Positions 33,748-42,849 of a stretch of DNA of 64,000 nt are shown one piece after another. Position 1 is the first letter of the stretch, and every line of letters begins with the position of its first letter. Source of the stretch: CAZOZZ01 sp965247425 (GTDB lineage Bacteria; Acidobacteriota; Terriglobia; 20CM-2-55-15); the NCBI GenBank assembly GCA_965247425.1, contig OZ252023.1, positions 6,324,001 through 6,388,000 of the forward strand. The letters are read 5' to 3'. Both the position numbers and the translations under genes were made by a program. Below the pieces are notes generated by a model that made no database searches, had not been told where the DNA came from, and was given only the letters and a program-made list of their open reading frames with translations.

Positions 33748-35391
33748 CTACAGCTTTGCATCAACGTACTCGATAGTTACCAACGTGATGTCATCGCTCT
33801 GCGCGTGGCCACCGGTGAAGCGCTCGATCAGGTCGAGAAGATCATATTTCAACTTCTCAGCGCCATTTGCTCCGCTTCGTTCCATGACCTGGCGAACGGC
33901 ATCCTCCCCAAGCAGCTGACCTTCCGTATTCTCGGCGTCGGAGAGACCGTCTGAATAGATCAGAAGTACATCACCGGACTGAAGCGTAATCGGTTCACTC
34001 TGGAATGTGGCGAAGTCGAATGCGCCGACAAGCATGCAGGTGGAGGGGACTTCCTCCAACCCGGCCGAGGCGCTGAGATAGACATAGGCCGTGTTGTGAC
34101 CGGCGCTGATAAACTGGCCACAGCCCTGCCGATCGAGTTGGAGGAGGAACAGCGTCACGAAACGGTCCGGTGTCATGTCCAACAGCAACTGGTTGAGCGC
34201 CCCGGTCGCCTCGGCGAGGGGACAACCGGTGCGCAGTTGCAAGCGCATACATCCCAGGACCATCGAACTGAGCAGCGAAGCGGACACACCTTTACCGGAG
34301 ACGTCTCCCAAGAGCGCGTAAAAGCTTCCTCCCGTTGTAGGAATGAAGTCGTAAAAATCTCCTCCGACGTAGCGTGTCGGTTTGGAGTAGGCGGAGATTC
34401 GGAAACCTTCGATCTGTGGCATCTCTTGTGGAAGCAGTGCCTTTTGCGTTTCCTCCGCGAGCGCCAGCTCCCGTTCGAGCAACTGGCGCTGTTCAATGCT
34501 CTTCACAAGTTCCACCCGTTCGAGAACATTTCCAGCCTCGATCGCCAACCTCCCAAGGATCTTTTCATCGAGACCAGAAAGGGAGTGCATCTGTTTGTGG
34601 CTGTCCAGATAGAGGATGCCCAGGACGACTGGAACGTCGGCTTCGGCCGGGAGCCCGTGGAGTGGTATGCAGGCGACGGTTCTCACTCCCATCTCCACGA
34701 TGCTTTGCTGGACGGCCAGCTGTTGGTCCAGCTTTTCGGTCATGAAAAGGGGCTTACCGCTCTCGACAACGCGGGATACAACAGTGTGACTGGTTTGAAA
34801 CTCGGATTCCCTGATGCTTCGCCCATTCGAATCCATTCCCGAAGCGTAAACAAAGTCGAGGTCTTTCCGAACGAGGATAAACCCGCGTTCGGCGCCGCTG
34901 ATCTTCAGCAGGGAATCGAGGATTTGTTCGAAAGCGACATCGGGCGTGAACAAGTGCTCCCACCGGTACTTGAAATCGAGAATGTAAGAGATCTTTTCGA
35001 GGATGGAGGATGCGCTTGACGCCGTCTGAATATCGCTGATCGAGCGTTTAATGACATCGGTGTAGTCCTTGGGCCGGAAACCCCCGCCGACACCGAAGTG
35101 GATGGATAGCTTTTCTTTTCCGAGTTCGATCCGGTCCCCGAACTCCAGAAAGTGCGATTTGATGTTCGCCCCGTTGACGATCGTTCCGTGTTTGCTGTCG
35201 TCGTCGATCAGTTGAAATCGACCATCCACGCGAATGATGCTCGCATGCCGCCGGGACACGGACGGATGGGACAGCATGATGTCGCATCCCTGCCGGCCCA
35301 TAGTCGTCAGTTCCTGGTCCAACGCATGAAAACAGTCCTGCCCATTCGGATCCTGCCAGTAGAGGGTGGGTGGCGAGACTTTAGCTTTCAA
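33748..35391 (-). CDS. FHA-GAF-SpoIIE/PP2C-type serine phosphatase
   Basis: This 547-residue signalling protein has three parts. An FHA phosphothreonine-binding domain (about 30-105) contains MGRQGCDIMLSHPSVSRRHA and KHGTIVNGANI. A GAF sensor domain (about 150-290) contains GFILVRKDLDFVYASG and VACIPLHG. A C-terminal RsbU/SpoIIE phosphatase (about 330-545) has metal-binding YVGGDFYDF, GDVSGKGVSASLLSSMVLG and YSDGLSDAEN. It would dephosphorylate an anti-anti-sigma-like or kinase-substrate protein in response to a ligand and a phosphoprotein partner. No anti-sigma or STAS gene adjoins it. It lies between the hydantoinase module and the glycan island. Confidence 0.9.
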   Translation of the reverse strand: MKAKVSPPTLYWQDPNGQDCFHALDQELTTMGRQGCDIMLSHPSVSRRHASIIRVDGRFQLIDDDSKHGTIVNGANIKSHFLEFGDRIELGKEKLSIHFGVGGGFRPKDYTDVIKRSISDIQTASSASSILEKISYILDFKYRWEHLFTPDVAFEQILDSLLKISGAERGFILVRKDLDFVYASGMDSNGRSIRESEFQTSHTVVSRVVESGKPLFMTEKLDQQLAVQQSIVEMGVRTVACIPLHGLPAEADVPVVLGILYLDSHKQMHSLSGLDEKILGRLAIEAGNVLERVELVKSIEQRQLLERELALAEETQKALLPQEMPQIEGFRISAYSKPTRYVGGDFYDFIPTTGGSFYALLGDVSGKGVSASLLSSMVLGCMRLQLRTGCPLAEATGALNQLLLDMTPDRFVTLFLLQLDRQGCGQFISAGHNTAYVYLSASAGLEEVPSTCMLVGAFDFATFQSEPITLQSGDVLLIYSDGLSDAENTEGQLLGEDAVRQVMERSGANGAEKLKYDLLDLIERFTGGHAQSDDITLVTIEYVDAKL

Positions 35392-35442
35392 TGGCCTTTC
35401 TTCTTCGTTGTGACCGAACGATATCGCCGGTGCCGGGGAGCA

Positions 35443-36486
35443 CTAGAACGGCCCCTTGAACTTGTTCTCGTAGCTGTAGAAATCCTCGTTCGACAGGTCG
35501 CTTTCGGGAAGACTCAGCTGGGATTCGATCGCCCGTATGATGTCGATAGCGTTTGGGTAGAACTCGTTCTCCAGGGGACGCGTGCAGGGGCATTGGGACG
35601 CGGCGAACCCAATACGATCGATGGGAGCCCGGAGCCTGCCAAAGCAACCCTCATATACTTGAGCCGCGATCTCGGCGCTGAAGCCACAATGGAGCCAGTC
35701 ATTGTCGGCCACGACACAGCGCCGCGTCTTCTCGACCGAACGAATGACTAAGCCGTGGTCAAACGGTGCGATCGAACGGCAATCGACGACCTCAACCCCG
35801 ATTCCGCGCCTCGCGAGAATTTTTGCCGCATGAACGGCCTCCACGTTCATCCATGAAGTCGCAACAACCGTGACGTCCGATCCGGGGTGCAGGATGCTGG
35901 CCCCTTCGAGAGGCAATGCCTCGTCGCCCTCGGGAACTTCCCCCTCGGCGTCGTAGAGCCACCGATGCTCGATGAACACGACCGGTCCGTCATCACGGAT
36001 CGCCGCAATCAGCATCCCTTTGGCATCCGCCGGCGTGGACGGCATGACAACCTTGAGACCCGGGATGTGGGCAAACCAGGATTGCAGCGACTTGCTGTGC
36101 TGAAACGACTGCCCCCATCCCCGGCCGATGATCGCGCGGATCACCATGGGTACTCCCATGCGACCACCCGAGCCGTACCGATGTGTCGCGATCATGTTGA
36201 CGAGCTGGTTGAGTCCGAGCAGCAAGAAATCCATCCGCATGTGCACATGTACCGGACGCATGCCGTTAATGGCAGCGCCCAGGCCGAACCCCGTCATCGC
36301 ATCTTCGGCGAGCGGTGTGCTGAAGCAGCGGGTCGGACCGAATTCTTCCACGAGGTTCCGGGTGCTGTTGAAGATCCTCTTGTGATCAGCGACGTCGATC
36401 CCGTAGGTGAACACGGTGGGATCTCGACGCATCTCAACCGCCAAGGCTTCGTTCAAGGCATCGCGGTATGAAAGTGTCCGTGTCAT
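35443..36486 (-). CDS. 2-oxoacid dehydrogenase E1 component, beta subunit
   Basis: This 347-residue beta half of a thiamine-diphosphate E1 enzyme has the E1-beta segments FGPTRCFSTPLAEDAMTGF, MDFLLLGLNQLVNM, WFAHIPGLKVVMPSTPADAK and VVDCRSIAPFDHGLV. It overlaps the alpha-subunit stop by four bases (ATGA), so the subunits are coproduced. No E2 acyltransferase or E3 dehydrogenase gene is nearby. Placed at the edge of a sugar-biosynthesis island, it may transfer a two-carbon unit directly to a sugar ketone, not to lipoate, but that is inference. Acetoin or branched-chain dehydrogenase E1 is the conventional alternative. Confidence 0.88.
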   Translation of the reverse strand: MTRTLSYRDALNEALAVEMRRDPTVFTYGIDVADHKRIFNSTRNLVEEFGPTRCFSTPLAEDAMTGFGLGAAINGMRPVHVHMRMDFLLLGLNQLVNMIATHRYGSGGRMGVPMVIRAIIGRGWGQSFQHSKSLQSWFAHIPGLKVVMPSTPADAKGMLIAAIRDDGPVVFIEHRWLYDAEGEVPEGDEALPLEGASILHPGSDVTVVATSWMNVEAVHAAKILARRGIGVEVVDCRSIAPFDHGLVIRSVEKTRRCVVADNDWLHCGFSAEIAAQVYEGCFGRLRAPIDRIGFAASQCPCTRPLENEFYPNAIDIIRAIESQLSLPESDLSNEDFYSYENKFKGPF

Positions 36487-37469
36487 GCGGTCAGATCCCG
36501 GTACAGTTCGTCACTCGACGGGAACGGCGCTTCCTTGGCCTTCTTCACGCTCTCGGTGATCTGCCGGTCGATGGTTCGCTCGATTTCTTCGACCTCGGAT
36601 TCGGTCCACCATCGGAGCAACTTCGTCCGCATAAGTCGAACCGGATCGACCTTATCCCATGCCTCGTACTCTTCGCGAGATCGGTAGCCCTGGTCGAAGT
36701 CTTCGTTCACACCGACATGCTCCAGCTGGCGATAGTACTGGAGGTAGAGAAATGCAGGTCGTCCATTGTCACGGACGGATCGAGCGGCCTGCCGCGTCAG
36801 GTTGTGAATAACTTCCGCGTCGGTGGATTGTTCCTCGAAAACGTCACACTGGAATTTCGACGCGATGCCGGTGATCGAATCGTATCCATGACGGGAGGAG
36901 ACGGGGCTGTGCACCGCATAACCATTGTCCTCACAGACAAAGAGAACGGGCAGCTTCATCAGGCACGCGGAATTGAGGCTTTCCCAGAACGCTCCCTCGT
37001 CGATCGCTCCATCGCCGAAAAACACAACAGCGAGCCGGTCGTCACCCCGACACTTGTTCGCGAACGCGACTCCCAAGGCAACCGGAATGGTCGTCGCGAC
37101 GACGGCCGAAGTACAGACCAGACCGTCGTTCGGGGCAGTCAAATGCATCGAGCCGCCCTTTCCCTTCGCCATACCCGTTGATTTGCCGAACATTTCGGCG
37201 AAGAAACGATCGGTTTCACCCGTCTTCGCCAGATACAGGCCATGGGATCGGTACGTACCGAGAACCTGGTCGGATGGCGCGAGTGCCTCGCACACGCCGG
37301 CCGCGATCGCCTCTTCCCCTGACGACATGTGCATGGGGGTCTTCATCATGTCGTCCATGTACTGATCGCGTATCAACTCCTCGGCCGCGCGGATCAGATA
37401 GAGCTTCCGGTAGAGTGCTCGATTCAGGTTCGCGGTCTCGTCCCGTTCCCGTTCACGCGACTCGTTCAT
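36483..37469 (-). CDS. 2-oxoacid dehydrogenase E1 component, alpha subunit
   Basis: This 328-residue alpha subunit has the thiamine-diphosphate motif GDGAIDEGAFWESLNSACLM (152-171) ending in CEDN at 182, and AKGKGGSMHL and YRSHGLYLAKTG around the active site. It is shorter than pyruvate dehydrogenase E1-alpha and closest in layout to acetoin dehydrogenase AcoA-type proteins. The start at 37469 abuts the NUDIX gene stop at 37470, so the two genes are tightly packed. See the beta subunit for the missing E2/E3. Confidence 0.88.
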   Translation of the reverse strand: MNESRERERDETANLNRALYRKLYLIRAAEELIRDQYMDDMMKTPMHMSSGEEAIAAGVCEALAPSDQVLGTYRSHGLYLAKTGETDRFFAEMFGKSTGMAKGKGGSMHLTAPNDGLVCTSAVVATTIPVALGVAFANKCRGDDRLAVVFFGDGAIDEGAFWESLNSACLMKLPVLFVCEDNGYAVHSPVSSRHGYDSITGIASKFQCDVFEEQSTDAEVIHNLTRQAARSVRDNGRPAFLYLQYYRQLEHVGVNEDFDQGYRSREEYEAWDKVDPVRLMRTKLLRWWTESEVEEIERTIDRQITESVKKAKEAPFPSSDELYRDLTA

Positions 37470-38090
37470 TCACAACTCCTCATTAGATCCGGACCGATCC
37501 AGTCCGGGCAGCAACTCGGACATCAGGTACCTTCCAATGACCGCTACCGGAGTAGTCACATACACCGAGCCGTCCTCTATCGCCCGGACCACGTCCCTGA
37601 AGCTGAACCGCTCGACGGCGGATACCTCGTCATCATGGTTCTTTCGTTCGTCATACTCCCGCTGGTCGAGATCGATCCGGAACACGAAGACAAGTTGGGG
37701 TGTGCGACCGGGAGAATGAGCCAGTGGCGGCATTGGAACGAACCGTGTCAGGTCCCCGACTTCGATCCCCGTCTCTTCAGCCAGTTCGCGCCCGGCGCCT
37801 TGCTCGGGGGCTTCTCCGTTTTCGATTTGCCCCGCAGGTAGCTCCAGCGGATCGTCTCCGACTACCGGTCGTTTCGCCCGAACCATGACGACGGAATCCT
37901 GATTGACGATCGGGAGAACGATGACGTGCGATTGGCGATGCTCGACGGTGTAGTATCCGCCTCGATTGCGTACTCGAAACCACGGATTCTCATGAAGCGT
38001 TTCGACCGGCACGAGCCCCGCACACGCGGGTTCCTTCAAACGAGGATCCCAGGGGGCATGGGGCGGATAGGCGACTCGGGAATATTTCAT
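37470..38090 (-). CDS. NUDIX hydrolase (ADP-ribose/sugar-nucleotide pyrophosphatase type)
   Basis: This 206-residue hydrolase has a complete Nudix box at about 87-110 (G-Q-I-E-N-G-E...G-R-E-L-A-E-E-T-G-I-E-V), matching Gx5Ex7REUxEExGU. Upstream LELPAG and the N-terminal NRGGYYTVEHRQ strand resemble ADP-ribose pyrophosphatases. It is the first gene of a tight cluster with the E1 subunits (no gap to E1-alpha) and lies 15 bases after the GDP-sugar dehydratase gene. A nucleotide-sugar or ADP-ribose substrate is likely, but the exact one is unknown. Confidence 0.9.
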   Translation of the reverse strand: MKYSRVAYPPHAPWDPRLKEPACAGLVPVETLHENPWFRVRNRGGYYTVEHRQSHVIVLPIVNQDSVVMVRAKRPVVGDDPLELPAGQIENGEAPEQGAGRELAEETGIEVGDLTRFVPMPPLAHSPGRTPQLVFVFRIDLDQREYDERKNHDDEVSAVERFSFRDVVRAIEDGSVYVTTPVAVIGRYLMSELLPGLDRSGSNEEL

Positions 38091-38105
38091 AATCGTTCAG
38101 CGCGT

Positions 38106-39122
38106 TCAGCGCATCAGCGGAACCTCTCCCGCCCGAACGCGCTTGCGCCAGTACTCCAGAAGATCGTTCATCGTTGTTTCAAACGGTATTTTGGGTTCCC
38201 AACCCGTGTGGCTCCTGAACTTCGAGGTATCCGGAACCTGAAGGTCCGCGTCGATCGGGCGCAGGCGAGCCGGATCGACTTCCACCCGGATGTCCTTGAA
38301 TGTGGAGATCGTAAGCAGGTGGTTCAGCATATCTCCAACCGAGCAAGAGTACTTCCCACCAATGTTGTAGTACTCGCCCGGAATCGGATCGACGGTGACC
38401 AGCATGTAGTAGGCCCGCACGGCGTCGCGGACATCCGACCACGTACGCAACGAATCCAGGTTGCCGACCCGGATCACCGGCGGTATCAATTCGGCCTCAA
38501 TCATCGCGATCTGTTTCGCGAACGTGGATTCCGCAAACACATCTCCCCGTCGCGGCCCGGTGTGTGTGAACATGCGGGTGATCAGCACTTTCTGCCCGTA
38601 GGCTTCGGCATGGAATCGCCCGAGGAGATCGGTACCCACCTTCGAAATCGCATAGGGTGAAGCTGGATGAAAAGTACACTCTTCGTCGATCGGGAGCTTT
38701 TCTCTAGGGACGCGTCCAAACACTTCAGACGAGGAGCACACGTGAATCATGGGATCGATGCCCTCGCACCGCCGGAGCGCCTCGAGCAGACGTTCGGTGC
38801 CCTGGATATTGGTGTCGAACGTATCGAGAGGCGATGTGAAACTCGTTTGTGGATAGCTCTGGGCCGCGAGGTGAAAAACGAAGTCTGGACGGACTTCTTC
38901 GATGACGTTCTGAAGGGAGATGTAGTCGTGAAGATCGCCAGTCGAAAAATGGACACGGTCTCCACGGTTGGCCCGATCCACAAGGTGCCTGACGTTGTCG
39001 AGTGGACTACGCCACCGGCACATACCGTACAGATCCCAGTCCGTCTCCTCGATCAGGTGGTCTGCGAGATGCGAACCGACCATGCCGCTCATTCCAGTAA
39101 TCAGGGCCCGGGGCGTCTTCAT
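38106..39122 (-). CDS. GDP-mannose/GDP-heptose 4,6-dehydratase-like SDR
   Basis: This 338-residue extended SDR binds NAD(P) at GMSGMVGSHL (10-19) and has the catalytic pair Tyr157/Lys161 (SPYAISK) plus the CSSSEVFG active-site strand. Phrases such as FHLAAQSYPQTSFTSPLDTF, TRMFTHTGPRRGDVF and LRTWSDVRDAVRAYYML are those of GDP-mannose 4,6-dehydratases. The neighbours are a heptose-kinase-like GHMP kinase, an RmlC-like epimerase and reductase-like SDRs. A 4,6-dehydratase acting on GDP-D-manno-heptose (DmhA-like) is therefore as plausible as one acting on GDP-mannose. The kinase gene ends three bases upstream. Confidence 0.87.
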   Translation of the reverse strand: MKTPRALITGMSGMVGSHLADHLIEETDWDLYGMCRWRSPLDNVRHLVDRANRGDRVHFSTGDLHDYISLQNVIEEVRPDFVFHLAAQSYPQTSFTSPLDTFDTNIQGTERLLEALRRCEGIDPMIHVCSSSEVFGRVPREKLPIDEECTFHPASPYAISKVGTDLLGRFHAEAYGQKVLITRMFTHTGPRRGDVFAESTFAKQIAMIEAELIPPVIRVGNLDSLRTWSDVRDAVRAYYMLVTVDPIPGEYYNIGGKYSCSVGDMLNHLLTISTFKDIRVEVDPARLRPIDADLQVPDTSKFRSHTGWEPKIPFETTMNDLLEYWRKRVRAGEVPLMR

Positions 39123-39125
39123 GAA

Positions 39126-40125
39126 TCAATACTCGTCATCACGGGAATGATAGATGATCTGACTCCCGAGATGATCGAAGCGTGCCGGAACGTACAGAAG
39201 GTCCTTGAGTGCCGCCTTGACCGCTGCCTGCTGTCCCGGTCGGACGAAGAACAGCATGAATCCCCCACCTCCGGCGCCAAGCAACTTGCCACCGAGAGCC
39301 CCCGCTTTCAAACCGAGGTCATAGATCTGGTCGATGCGGTCGGTTGAAACCTCCGAAGACATCGTCCGCTTGAGAAGCCACTGCTGATGGAGCAGTCGTC
39401 CAAACTCGTCCATATGTGAGTCCACATCGCACAGGATTTCTATCGCCCGACCCGCCAACGGCATCATCTGGTGCAACTTGTCCTGGTTCGCTGGTATCTG
39501 TTCGATCTGCCCCTTCGCCACCTCCGAGGCCGTTCTCGAAAGCCCTGTAAAAAAACAACATCAAGTGCTCTTCGAAACGTTCGAGTCGGGACGGGGGCAG
39601 AATGATGGGTTGGACCAGCACTTCCTGCGGTCCGCCGAATTCGATCCTGTTCAGGCCTCCGAAGGCCGCGGCCGTCTGATCCTGAGACCCCACGCTTTCC
39701 TTCATTCGATCCTGTTCGATACGGATGGCATTGAGCGCGAGATCCCGTTTCGTCGGCATTTCGTGATTCAGTGCGTACAGCGCATGCAGCAGACCGACTG
39801 TAAATGTCGAACTGGACCCCAGACCGGATTGGGCTGGCAAATCTGCATGATGAACCAGATCCACGCCTTTATCGATTTTCATGAATCGCAGACATTCCCG
39901 CACCGAGGGATGCGCAATCTGATCGATGCTGTTGGCCTCTTCCCGCTGGTAATATCGGACCCTGTACTTGAATTCGAAAAACGGCGGCAGATAGCGACAC
40001 GTGATGTAGCAGTACTTATTGATCGTGGCGCTGAGGACCGATCCTCCGTGCTCCCTGTACCACGCCGGGTAGTCGGTGCCCCCACCGAAGAAGGAGACAC
40101 GAAACGGTGTCCTGCTAATGATCAT
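39126..40125 (-). pseudogene. GHMP sugar kinase (HddA-like), frameshifted at a T7 run
   Basis: Two overlapping frames together make one complete kinase of about 332 residues. The first begins MIISRTPFRVSFFGGGTDYP at 40125 and has the ATP loop PAQSGLGSSSTFTVG. The second contains AGRAIEILCDVDSHMDEFGR and the C-terminal GGKLLGAGGGGFMLFF. The frames join at HLMLFF, where the coding strand has seven T (plus-strand A run about 39549-39555); six would restore TGLSRTASEVAKGQ. The family phosphorylates D-glycero-D-manno-heptose 7-phosphate. The start overlaps the upstream SDR stop as ATGA. It may be a true mutation, slippage-mediated phase variation or an assembly error in a homopolymer. Confidence 0.85.
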
Positions 40126-41108
40126 TGACGTTCTGCTGGCGGCCGTCGGGCTTGTTGTCCAATCGTGTCGCGGTACCACGCCACGGTCTTTCTCAGCCCC
40201 TCTTCGATCGATGTCGCCGGACGGAAACCGAGCAGGGTTTCTGCTCTTGAAGGATCAATCAGCCGCTTCGGAATCATGGTGGGTTTGGACGTATCGAATT
40301 CGACCCTGGCCTGGTCGTATCCGTCGATTTCGAGCAGCGCCTGTATGATTTCCTTCACAGTTGTCGGGTTGCCCGCGGCGATATTGATCGGCTCGAATCC
40401 GTCGATCTTTTCCATCGCAAGGAGCATACCGTCGATGAAGTCCTGGACATAGATAAACTCCTTGAGGTCTTTCCCGTCGCCCCACACTTCCACAGGACTG
40501 TGGCGCTCGACGACCTTCCGTATCAGCGCAGGAATCACGTGGGAGGTTTCCCATTCGAAGTCGTCGAACTCCCCGTAAATGTTGGCCGGCCGGACCACGC
40601 AAACCTTCATCGGTTCCTTGATCCTGGTCGCATACATTTCACAGACGATCTCGGTGAACCGCTTCATCCACGCGACGACGAAGTACTTTTCGAAAAACTC
40701 GTTCGTGACGTCCGTTTCCTTGACCGGATAGTCGGTCACCGGATAAACGGCATTGCTGCTCACGAAAAGGAACTTCTTCACCCCGGCCTGATACGCGGCT
40801 TCGAGCATCGAGACGTTCATCAGCACATTCGGCGTCAGGTGGGCCAGGGGGGTGGTCTCCATTACTGCGGCGCCGGAGGTATTCGCCGCGCACATGAATA
40901 TGTAGTCGGCGCCATCGACGACGGTGGCACAGTCTGCCTGGAGAGTCAGGTCTCCTTGAATGTAGCGAATGCGCGGATCGTCGACCACCGCCCCCTTGCG
41001 ATGCAACGTCGCCGTCACGTTCGCACCAAGGTCCAGCAAACGCTGGATCAGATTGACGCCGACGAAACCGGCGCCGCCTGTGACCAGTATTCTCCTATTC
41101 CTAAACAT
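40122..41108 (-). CDS. WcaG-like NAD-dependent epimerase/reductase lacking the catalytic Tyr
   Basis: This 328-residue extended SDR binds NAD(P) at LVTGGAGFVGVNL and resembles GDP-fucose synthase/WcaG proteins: RPANIYGEFDDFEWETSHVIPALI, WGDGKDLKEFIYVQDFIDG. The lysine of the YxxxK motif is present (Lys149 in VVAWMKRFTE), but the residue four before it is Val, not Tyr. The nearest Tyr is seven before. I chose the ATG at 41108 over a TTG 21 bases earlier. The gene overlaps the kinase start by four bases. Activity may be altered, for example isomerase-only or a different general acid. Confidence 0.85.
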   Translation of the reverse strand: MFRNRRILVTGGAGFVGVNLIQRLLDLGANVTATLHRKGAVVDDPRIRYIQGDLTLQADCATVVDGADYIFMCAANTSGAAVMETTPLAHLTPNVLMNVSMLEAAYQAGVKKFLFVSSNAVYPVTDYPVKETDVTNEFFEKYFVVAWMKRFTEIVCEMYATRIKEPMKVCVVRPANIYGEFDDFEWETSHVIPALIRKVVERHSPVEVWGDGKDLKEFIYVQDFIDGMLLAMEKIDGFEPINIAAGNPTTVKEIIQALLEIDGYDQARVEFDTSKPTMIPKRLIDPSRAETLLGFRPATSIEEGLRKTVAWYRDTIGQQARRPPAERQ

Positions 41109-41174
41109 GTTGGAAACTCGGGGAGGCAAGTTGCGGAAACCGACATATTCGTTGGAACGGGGTCGAAGACATCT

Positions 41175-41690
41175 TCAGTCCACGAACCCACCGGCCTCGT
41201 CCCGGCGAGAAAGAATCGGATTCTGGATCGGCCACCACATGGCGTATTCGGGATCGTTCCACTTGATCGTGAACTGTCTGCGAGGATTGTAGTAAGTGTT
41301 CTGCTTGTAATGAAATATCGCGCTTTCGGTAAGGACCAGGTGCCCGTTGCCGAAGTTTGGAGGCACGAGAATCTGGTGACGATTGCCCGCCGAAAGCGTA
41401 TGGCCTTCCCATTCGCGATACTGGTTCGAGCCGGGGTCGTTGTTCACGACCATCAGATAAAAGCTTCCGTGAAGACACGAGATCAGTTTCCAGGTTTCGG
41501 CGTCTCCATGAATGCCTCGCAGGACGTGGCGGGATGACCGGGAGATGTCGTCCTGCACGAACTTCACGTCGATGCCGTTCTTCCGATACAGTGCCTCGTT
41601 GTAGGTTTCGACGTACTGTCCCCTGAAGTCTTCGGACACGTCGAGCGTGATCAACGACACGCCATCGAGTTTGGTCTGTCTGACCTGCAT
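41175..41690 (-). CDS. RmlC-like dTDP/GDP-sugar 3,5-epimerase (cupin)
   Basis: This 171-residue cupin epimerase has the RmlC pattern: EDFRGQYVETYNEALY, catalytic His61 in VLRGIHGDAETWKLISCLHG, then GHTLSAGNRHQILVPPNFGN and YYNPRRQFTIKWNDPEYAMW. The start is ATG 41690; the open frame before it runs into the upstream SDR gene. It would epimerise a 4-keto-6-deoxy sugar nucleotide at C3 and/or C5. No RmlA, RmlB or RmlD is present, so it likely serves another sugar. In Campylobacter modified-heptose pathways an RmlC-like enzyme acts with WcaG-like reductases, a comparable set. Confidence 0.88.
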   Translation of the reverse strand: MQVRQTKLDGVSLITLDVSEDFRGQYVETYNEALYRKNGIDVKFVQDDISRSSRHVLRGIHGDAETWKLISCLHGSFYLMVVNNDPGSNQYREWEGHTLSAGNRHQILVPPNFGNGHLVLTESAIFHYKQNTYYNPRRQFTIKWNDPEYAMWWPIQNPILSRRDEAGGFVD

Positions 41691-41709
41691 CGTGAATTCT
41701 TTGTTTGCC

Positions 41710-42705
41710 TCAGGCTGCGCCGTCTTTGAAATAGTTTTGCTTCCGCAGGTATTCGTCCTGATTGTCGATGTACCAATTCCATGTGGCTTCGAGCCCGTCT
41801 TTAAGTAAGGTGGTCGGATTGTAGTCGATAAGTTTCCGGGCGAGGCTGATGTCCATGACGCGCCGTTTGAAGCCGGATGGCTTGTCCCGGTCGAACACGT
41901 AGTTGAAATCAAGGAAGGAGTGCAGGGCTTCGACCAGTTCCCGAATCGAGTAACCGCTTCCACTCCCAAGGTTGACGAACCCTCCCCGGGTGCCGTGGTA
42001 CAACGCCAGGATCACGCCTTCGGCGACGTCCTGGCTAAAGGCGAAGTCGCGCACCGCGGAACCGTCACCCCAGACGACGACAGGATCTTCCTTGCCGAAA
42101 ATCCGTGACATGAGACTCGGGATCACCATCGCGTTGGCCGGGTCGAAATTGTCTCCGGGGCCATAGACGTTACATGGCCTCACGACCGCAAAGTTTTCGA
42201 GCCCATACTGGATCTGGTACGCATTGATCTGCAATTCGGCCATTCGCTTGGCCCACCCGGGAAACATGTCCATGGGAGGGCCTTCGAGGTTCTCGGTCTC
42301 GCGGAAGTCCTCGGCGCTCGAGTAGGCACCGATGGAACTGGTGTAGACCACCTTCTGAACACGGTTCAGGCGGCAGGCCTCCAGGACGTTCGTGTTGAAC
42401 ATCAGAAGCGGCACGAAGAAGCTTGCAGGCCTGGACTTTGTAACCTCTATCGAACCCTTGATTCCCGCGACGTGGAAGACGAAGTCCATATCCCTTGTCA
42501 GCTCCCTGCAGAGGGCGAAGTCGGTGAGATCCCCGCGGACGTGTTCGGCGCGAGGGTCGACTTCGATACGATCAAGCGAGACTATTCGAACATGTGCGCC
42601 GGCTTTGCACAGTGTGTGGACGATACCCCGCCCGATCAGGCCGGTTCCACCTGTCACCAGGACGTTTCTTCCTCCAAAGCTGTCCAGGACTTCTTCCTTG
42701 ATCAT
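41710..42705 (-). CDS. NAD-dependent epimerase/dehydratase lacking the catalytic Tyr
   Basis: This 331-residue extended SDR has LVTGGTGLIGRGIVHTL for NAD(P) binding and RPCNVYGPGDNFDPANAMVI, FGKEDPVVVWGDGSAVRDFA downstream. The conserved Lys153 is in MFPGWAKRMAELQ, where position -4 is Pro149, not the usual Tyr of YxWAKRM. This is the second SDR in this operon with that loss. It is transcribed with the RmlC-like gene 19 bases downstream and diverges from the DUF115 gene. The function is probably a GDP-sugar epimerase or reductase relative. Confidence 0.83.
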   Translation of the reverse strand: MIKEEVLDSFGGRNVLVTGGTGLIGRGIVHTLCKAGAHVRIVSLDRIEVDPRAEHVRGDLTDFALCRELTRDMDFVFHVAGIKGSIEVTKSRPASFFVPLLMFNTNVLEACRLNRVQKVVYTSSIGAYSSAEDFRETENLEGPPMDMFPGWAKRMAELQINAYQIQYGLENFAVVRPCNVYGPGDNFDPANAMVIPSLMSRIFGKEDPVVVWGDGSAVRDFAFSQDVAEGVILALYHGTRGGFVNLGSGSGYSIRELVEALHSFLDFNYVFDRDKPSGFKRRVMDISLARKLIDYNPTTLLKDGLEATWNWYIDNQDEYLRKQNYFKDGAA

Positions 42706-42849
42706 GACTCACCCTCTGCAGCCTGTTGCGACCCTCGATAGTTCCACCACCGGTTCCTAGGCCGCTCCCATATTAGCGGATTCATGGAATCATTTACTTA
42801 CATTTTGATCACCGAGCGGACGACGTTCCAATTGCATTAGAATGCCCTT

